From assembly GCA_036852015.1 (NCBI GenBank), contig JAANDG010000112.1:124001-188000 (forward strand): 64,000 bases of DNA, given 5' to 3'. Position numbers and translations under genes: made by a program. Within the stretch, counting starts at the first letter, position 1. The number at the start of each line of letters is the position of its first letter. Shown piece by piece: positions 58,831 to 64,000 of this stretch. This stretch comes from Pelodera strongyloides. Its lineage: Eukaryota > Nematoda > Chromadorea > Rhabditida > Rhabditidae. The notes under the pieces were generated by a model, which ran no database searches, was not told the origin of the DNA, and saw only the letters and a program-made list of their open reading frames with translations.

Positions 58831-61179
58831 CTCACAGGCCATAGGAAGCACAAAGACAGCGGAAGTTTAAATAATTATTCGAACCTTTCAAGGTTTCGTG
58901 AACCCATGTGCCCGTAATTCCGGACCCGGACAAGACTAAGATTACAGTTACAGTAACCGCGTATGTATCCTGTAGTACCGTAATCAATATATACCCTAGG
59001 TCTCGAAAGCATCGTAAACTGAGGACCAAACGGTAGACTAAGGAATCTACTTTACGAAGTCCTTATAGATTTTCCAAATAGTGTTCATAGCGGCACTCTT
59101 CAAACGCTCAACCAAACCACCCGTATTCAAAAGTTCAAATGTCCTTTATCGGTATCAAGTATCAATAAACACTAGTAGTCTTTTAAAACCAATAACCAAA
59201 TTCACTAATAAATGATAAGGCGTTAGGCGGGCCGTTTCACATGTGCACCGTACTGTAATAGTGCATTGCACTCCAATTTCACATAGTCATGAAACATCAA
59301 GTAATGTACGATATTCAACTAATAACACATCCCTTATCATAAGGTGTTTTCTCCTACATCATAGTATGTATCCCGTAAATACCTCAAAATCCTTTAAAAA
59401 TACTGCAAAACTATCATAATTCTAGCACTTCCTGCCTCCCGAAACAGAAAAAAAGTCTGCTGTTCTTCGAATTAGACAGTTTGCATTTTCAAGAGACACA
59501 GACTACAAATCCAATCATACCAAATTGGTATGACCCTCATGTGCACACCACTCTCACACCATTTCCACTTGTTTTCTGCACCAGTGACCATGTGATGAGG
59601 CAGAACCATACCCCGAGCCACCCTTTTGGTACCATTGTTGACATTCTCCCCTCTCTGACCGCCTCTTTCTCATACACAGGTACCAATAGTTGGGGGCGGG
59701 GGAGCCGGAGCAAAACTCAAGTGCTACATTGTAAGACAAAGCTCCACAATTGTCGAAATTGATGTAATGTGTAAACAAGGAAGTGCTGCCGAAAAAGTAC
59801 CATGAAGCTACAAAACATTAACCCATCACTCTAGTTCTCCAAGGAGTTAGGAGAGTAGGACAGTAGGAGTGCTTAAGTAAAAAAACATTATATGATCATT
59901 TCACTGGCACTTAGTAGCAACGGCATCTAGCTTTCCTGCATGTTATCTTTAAATTCTTCACGAAATAAATCAGTACCACAGTGGTGATACCATTTGCTGT
60001 GGGCAACTACCTTTATTTGCACGGCACGTTACCTTTAGGTTATTCACCTCAGAAACCAGTAACCTACCCTACCGTAGCGGTAACCCAATTAGCAAAGAAC
60101 CTAAGAAACAGAAACAGAAGCTGTCTACTTGACACCACCTCCTAACTGACCCGCCATTACAATTACACATCTGTCGAGTGTAAGTCGGCAGCACAGCCCT
60201 AAGCCTAAGGCTCCTTAGATCAATTGATATACGAGGGGTGGGACACCGCCTTATCTTACAAAAAAGATCCGACGTTATGGCCTCTATCCCACAATACGCC
60301 CAGGTAATTTACCGCCGTCCAGCTTCGAGTCTACCTGTCTACCATACCAGTGGATACTATCACAACAGTGCTTCCTTACGCTAACGACAACATTTTCACA
60401 TTTTCACGTTACTATTACTGGCATACAAAAACCGAGACTGGCAAAGACTGCCTCATTCGTAGTGTGTAGTGTCAGTTCAGTCTCACTAGAACTGAATATA
60501 ACTTAACTAATAACTGATATTGATATGCCGAATGTATCAACAAGTCACAATCCTCAAAAGTGCATCATGAGCCAGACGAACGTTCCCACATTTGCATGAT
60601 TATTCAGTGCAGATAATGGGCATGAGGAGGCACTCACTTATGGTCATGTCCTTGACAAAAAGTGCGTATAACACACTTGGATATGGGACGGGAAGAAAGA
60701 AGAAATTTGAATGCAAGTAAAGAACAATTGTTCTCACTCAATAAGTGCAAGAGTTCATTATAAGGTCGAATTATGAACGGAATAGTCAGAATATTAAGGA
60801 AACGGATATGGTCATGGAACCCTTTTAAAATTTATTTTATGCTTCAAGAGCTTCAAGAAAGTAGGAAAAATATGTATGATATCATGATATGAATTTATGA
60901 ATCCAGCAATAAACGGAAAACGATGTGATTATCTAACCCTACTAACCCCTTAAGTTAGCACTTAGCACAAACTGCAAGGTATAATATAAGCTACATGAAT
61001 GCCGAAACCAGAAATGAAAATAGAGAGCAAAGTACTTATACTCCCTAGAGTAAACCATATGCATATCGACATATCAGATGCATAAAAATGGAAGCGAATA
61101 CGGATATACATGCATCGAAATAACAAAAACGCTAAACATTAGACAAACATAAATAACTAATCGCGGATAAATCACTCAC
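58831..61179. other. A-rich interval between the two leader exons
   Basis: No gene is supported. It would be the first intron if the 61.2-kb leader is used. GGTACCAATAG-, ACCATTGTTG- and CCAATTG-type fragments around 59.5-59.77 kb resemble pieces at 62.55-62.78 kb, as in an old duplicated repeat. Confidence 0.4.
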
Positions 61180-61278
61180 CATTATTTATCGAGGTCGCGG
61201 CGCAGATGTTGAGCGGCACACGCGCGGTAGCAGTTGGTTAGTTAGTAAGACGTCAGGAAACGGAAGCACGCCGGCAAC
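61180..61278 (-). other. Alternative leader exon ending exactly at ATG
   Basis: A 99-nt minus-strand segment has a good acceptor (ATATTGCAG) and ends CGATAAATAATG followed by donor GTGAGT. An in-frame TAA lies two codons before the ATG. Joined to the acceptor at 58,202 it gives the same protein start (Met-Ala-Lys) as the exon at 58,401-58,403. This suggests a second 5' leader for the tail-anchored protein gene. Because it has an acceptor, a further upstream exon is implied. Confidence 0.55.
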
Positions 61279-63654
61279 CTGCAATATAATACATTAATTA
61301 ATGATTATTGTCGACCTAGTAAGTTAAGGTTTTCTCAACAATATAAAAAAACGATGATGTTAATAAGGTACACAGGTACACTGCCAAAGATAAGAAAACA
61401 AAAACAGTAAACATACATACACACCATGTACAGAACAAACAGAATTAACACACTATACAAGCCGCCTCATATTATGAATCTATTTATGTGTTAGTATGCG
61501 TTATTATGTATTTACAACTTTAAGCTACAAATACTTCTTTGGGCGCTTAATTGTCATGTATTACAGTTCAAGTTAAGATTTAAGAGTGCATAATAGCATA
61601 GATAAAAGTTCAAAACTTCAGACCAAGACCCAGACGCAACAAAAAAAATTGGCGCGTAAAGCAAAAGTGCAGGTGGGGCTGTAAAAATGACAAAAGGCAA
61701 ATATTGAAACACTCTAGAGAAGAGAGCGATATCAAGATAAAGATACCAACACTGGGGACTGGGCTAATTTGAGATACAGGAAAGAACGAAGGTCAACTTA
61801 TAATTTATAAGATAAAAGATAATACGATTTACTTACAAGTATAAAGCGCATAAAAAGGCTCACACAACATACTCTAGACGTAATCAAAAAATGCAACGAC
61901 GAACCATGATGCGTGTACCATTATACTACCGTAGCCTGAAAGCTAAAAGCAACTTAACTACCATATCAGTAATCAATATAGTATAAAGAGAGCACCATAC
62001 CGACATTAAAAGGAGAGAAGGCAATGGTACCAAGCCATAGTTAGATGAACGCCTAAAGTCACTACGTTAGCTTATCAACCAAAATAAAGGGTGAACCTTA
62101 AAACCTTAAACTTCTAGTCTAAACTCTCAAATCCTGCCCATTTTCAAGGTCACTTCGAATCAACATTTCATCAATTGACACCCGGGGTTAATGTCATAAA
62201 TCAAAGGGGAAAGATTTAGTATAGGGAGGAAAGAAAGAAAAGGTGAACTCTTTCTTTTTCAGTCTTACCCAAGCGACTCCGTTTGGACCAAAACTCAATA
62301 TTCCCTAACCTATGTCATTCAAAAAGGTAAGAACGTAGGGGTTAAAGGCTAAACGATAAAGAATTAAGGAACAAAAGAAGAATCAACATGTCAGATAGAG
62401 ATACAGTTGATCAAAAATGTCTCCGTTGTTGGTTGTTGTACAGTTGTACTACGTAGGATCAGTAATACAACCTGAAATCACAGGCAATACAGGAAGAATA
62501 TCAGAAAACAAACATATGATATGTTCAATGTTCAAATGAAAACCTACTCTTGAAAAGCACAAATTGTAGGACAAAACAGGTACCACGGTACCAGACAAGC
62601 AGATACATAACAACAGTAACTGTAGCTCTCGTTCGCAGCCTCCAAGCTACTGCCAGGGGTACCGCTGTACCAATTGGGCATCGTGCCAAGGATCTGCACC
62701 ATTCGCACCAATTGGCCCGTTGCCAAAAAGCGTTGACCTAGCCCAAGGGTGTACGAATCAGCCACACCATTGGGACCTAATCTTTCTACGGACACAAAGC
62801 AAATGGTAGGTTAGGGGTACGAAGGGTTACAATTGTGAGGTCACGTAACCCTAGAGAGTACACAGAATCAGGAGGCGCAGGTAAACATGTCCATACTAAT
62901 TAGACTACCGAAAGTTATGGGCATGATTGCATAGCTAGCCAGATTGGTTTGTGGAAGAGGAATAGTTATTATTTAATAGGAAAGAAAGTCAACGGACACG
63001 ACAAAAGTTTTCAGACATAATTCATTTTCGGAGAGATATAATATAAGCCTAAGCCTAAGCCTAAGTAGTGTCCGATAATTCATAACCATTTCCATTACGA
63101 CTACAAAGATGCGAATGCGTTGTAGACGGTGCTTCGTCGTATCGATATTCAATACATAAAACATTCTCATAAATGTTCCGACGGGACTGCCTAATAATTG
63201 AAATAAATTGATGAATTTCGTTATTCCGCATGGCCAGAGCTCATAATATATAGTTACGTCTAGCATCCGCACCACAAAAGTACGAGCGTGCTCAATTATA
63301 AAAGGGAAACTCTAAAATTATAAAACAGGGACATGGAAATAAATTTCACTTAATCATAATAATCACCGCTCAGAAACCAATCTCTCAAAATAACGCTTCC
63401 CCTCCCCTAAAGCCATTAAACATGATATGTCCATTAAACATGCCAAATTGGCTTAATAAGGCCCAGTGACAGCTGGTCTTTACCACCACAGCTAGCTGTA
63501 CTAGCTTCGCATACCGGCAATTCGAACCTTCCTAGCTCCAATTGTGACACATAAATGTTCCGATCACACAGTATACAGTCTTCTTATAAAAAAGAAGGGA
63601 GCTTTAGGACTGGGAGAGTCTGATATACTGCGGCATAAAAATAATAGCAACAAT
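61279..63654. other. A-rich interval, no supported gene
   Basis: 62,550-62,790 is GC-richer, with GGTACCACGGTACC and CCAATTGG-type palindromes, and resembles 59.5-59.77 kb in part. 63,045-63,070 has three CCTAAG repeats. Nothing coding is supported. Confidence 0.4.
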
Positions 63655-63822
63655 AAAGCGAAATGCCAGCTCCTTTGGAAAATTTGCATATGATAAGCAA
63701 ATCCTATGTATCCTATGCTAATTTTGCGCGATCGTCCACGGCTATCGCGCAAAATTAGCATAGGATACATAGGATTTGCTTATCATATGCAAATTTTCCA
63801 AAGGAGCTGGCATTTCGCTTTA
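63655..63822. mobile_element. Near-perfect hairpin MITE (~78-bp arms) with octamer motifs
   Basis: TAAAGCGAAATGCCAGCTCC begins an arm whose reverse complement follows almost without mismatch after a loop at GTCCACGGC. Each arm carries AAATTTGCATATGATAAGC, ATCCTATGTATCCTA and an inner AATTTTGCGCGAT. The high arm identity suggests recent insertion or ongoing correction. It shares the inner blocks with the element at 0.67 kb and AAAGCGAAAT ends with the GCGAAATACCGG family. Confidence 0.95.
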
Positions 63823-64000
63823 ACGAAACAAAGACCAAAAGAAGTAATCCAAGAGAAGGGAATTTCTGTTAATACAAAATAAAAAAAACACAACCGGATG
63901 AGATTCACGGCCACGTATCCATGAACTTTTGATAATTAGTAAGGATAAAGTTGGAAGTTGGAAACCAATGCTACAGTACCCAACTCTAAGGCAGAACATT
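63823..64000. other. Window end, A-rich, no feature
   Basis: Nothing recognisable. Confidence 0.4.

Overview
The window is nuclear DNA of an animal, most likely an early-branching or other invertebrate; I cannot name the species. The reasons are GT-AG introns of roughly 60-600 bp, animal-type domains (a tartrate-resistant acid phosphatase, RING, ubiquitin-like, CUB-like and EGF-like segments), many short inverted-repeat elements, and no bacterial operon or Shine-Dalgarno structure. All gene models below were built by eye from open frames, splice sites and intron phases.

Three models are strong. (1) A complete 11-exon purple/tartrate-resistant acid phosphatase gene (ACP5-like, 395 aa) on + at 49.3-53.5 kb. 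(2) An 8-exon gene on - at 31.9-28.9 kb for a 201-aa protein with an N-terminal C3HC4 RING and a C-terminal ubiquitin-like domain that ends in Gly-Gly plus a 7-residue tail. (3) A 7-exon gene on - at 58.4-55.8 kb for a 249-aa, very basic, SPxK/RS-rich protein with one membrane span near its C-terminus; a second possible leader exon lies at 61.2 kb. Weaker models are a 167-aa unknown protein on + (34.6-35.9 kb), three internal exons of a CUB-like gene on - (22.4-19.7 kb), one EGF-like exon on + (25.5 kb), and exon chains of unclear coding status on + at 1.2-7.4 kb and 45.2-47.5 kb.

Most of the rest is repeats. The left third holds two arrays of duplicated exon-like cassettes pointing at each other: five copies on + at 3.7-7.0 kb and about twenty degenerate copies on - at 11.4-18.9 kb. 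Other arrays are a ~130-bp MITE-derived tandem repeat (8.0-8.7 kb), a 365-nt poly-C tract (19.0-19.3 kb), a 51-bp minisatellite (26.65-27.37 kb), a six-copy array of ~220-bp units that look like a structured RNA with compensatory base changes (36.6-37.8 kb), and a 1.3-kb GC-rich minisatellite (38.2-39.45 kb). At least a dozen MITEs share TTTAAAGCG-like ends, and several carry an ATGCAAAT octamer.

Strand composition follows gene direction. The + strand is T-rich at about 0-10 kb and 33-53.5 kb, where genes read +, and A-rich at about 10-32 kb and 54-64 kb, where genes read -. This suggests convergent ends near 10 kb and 54 kb and a divergent, CpG-rich start region near 32.4-33 kb. The genes show no obvious shared pathway.
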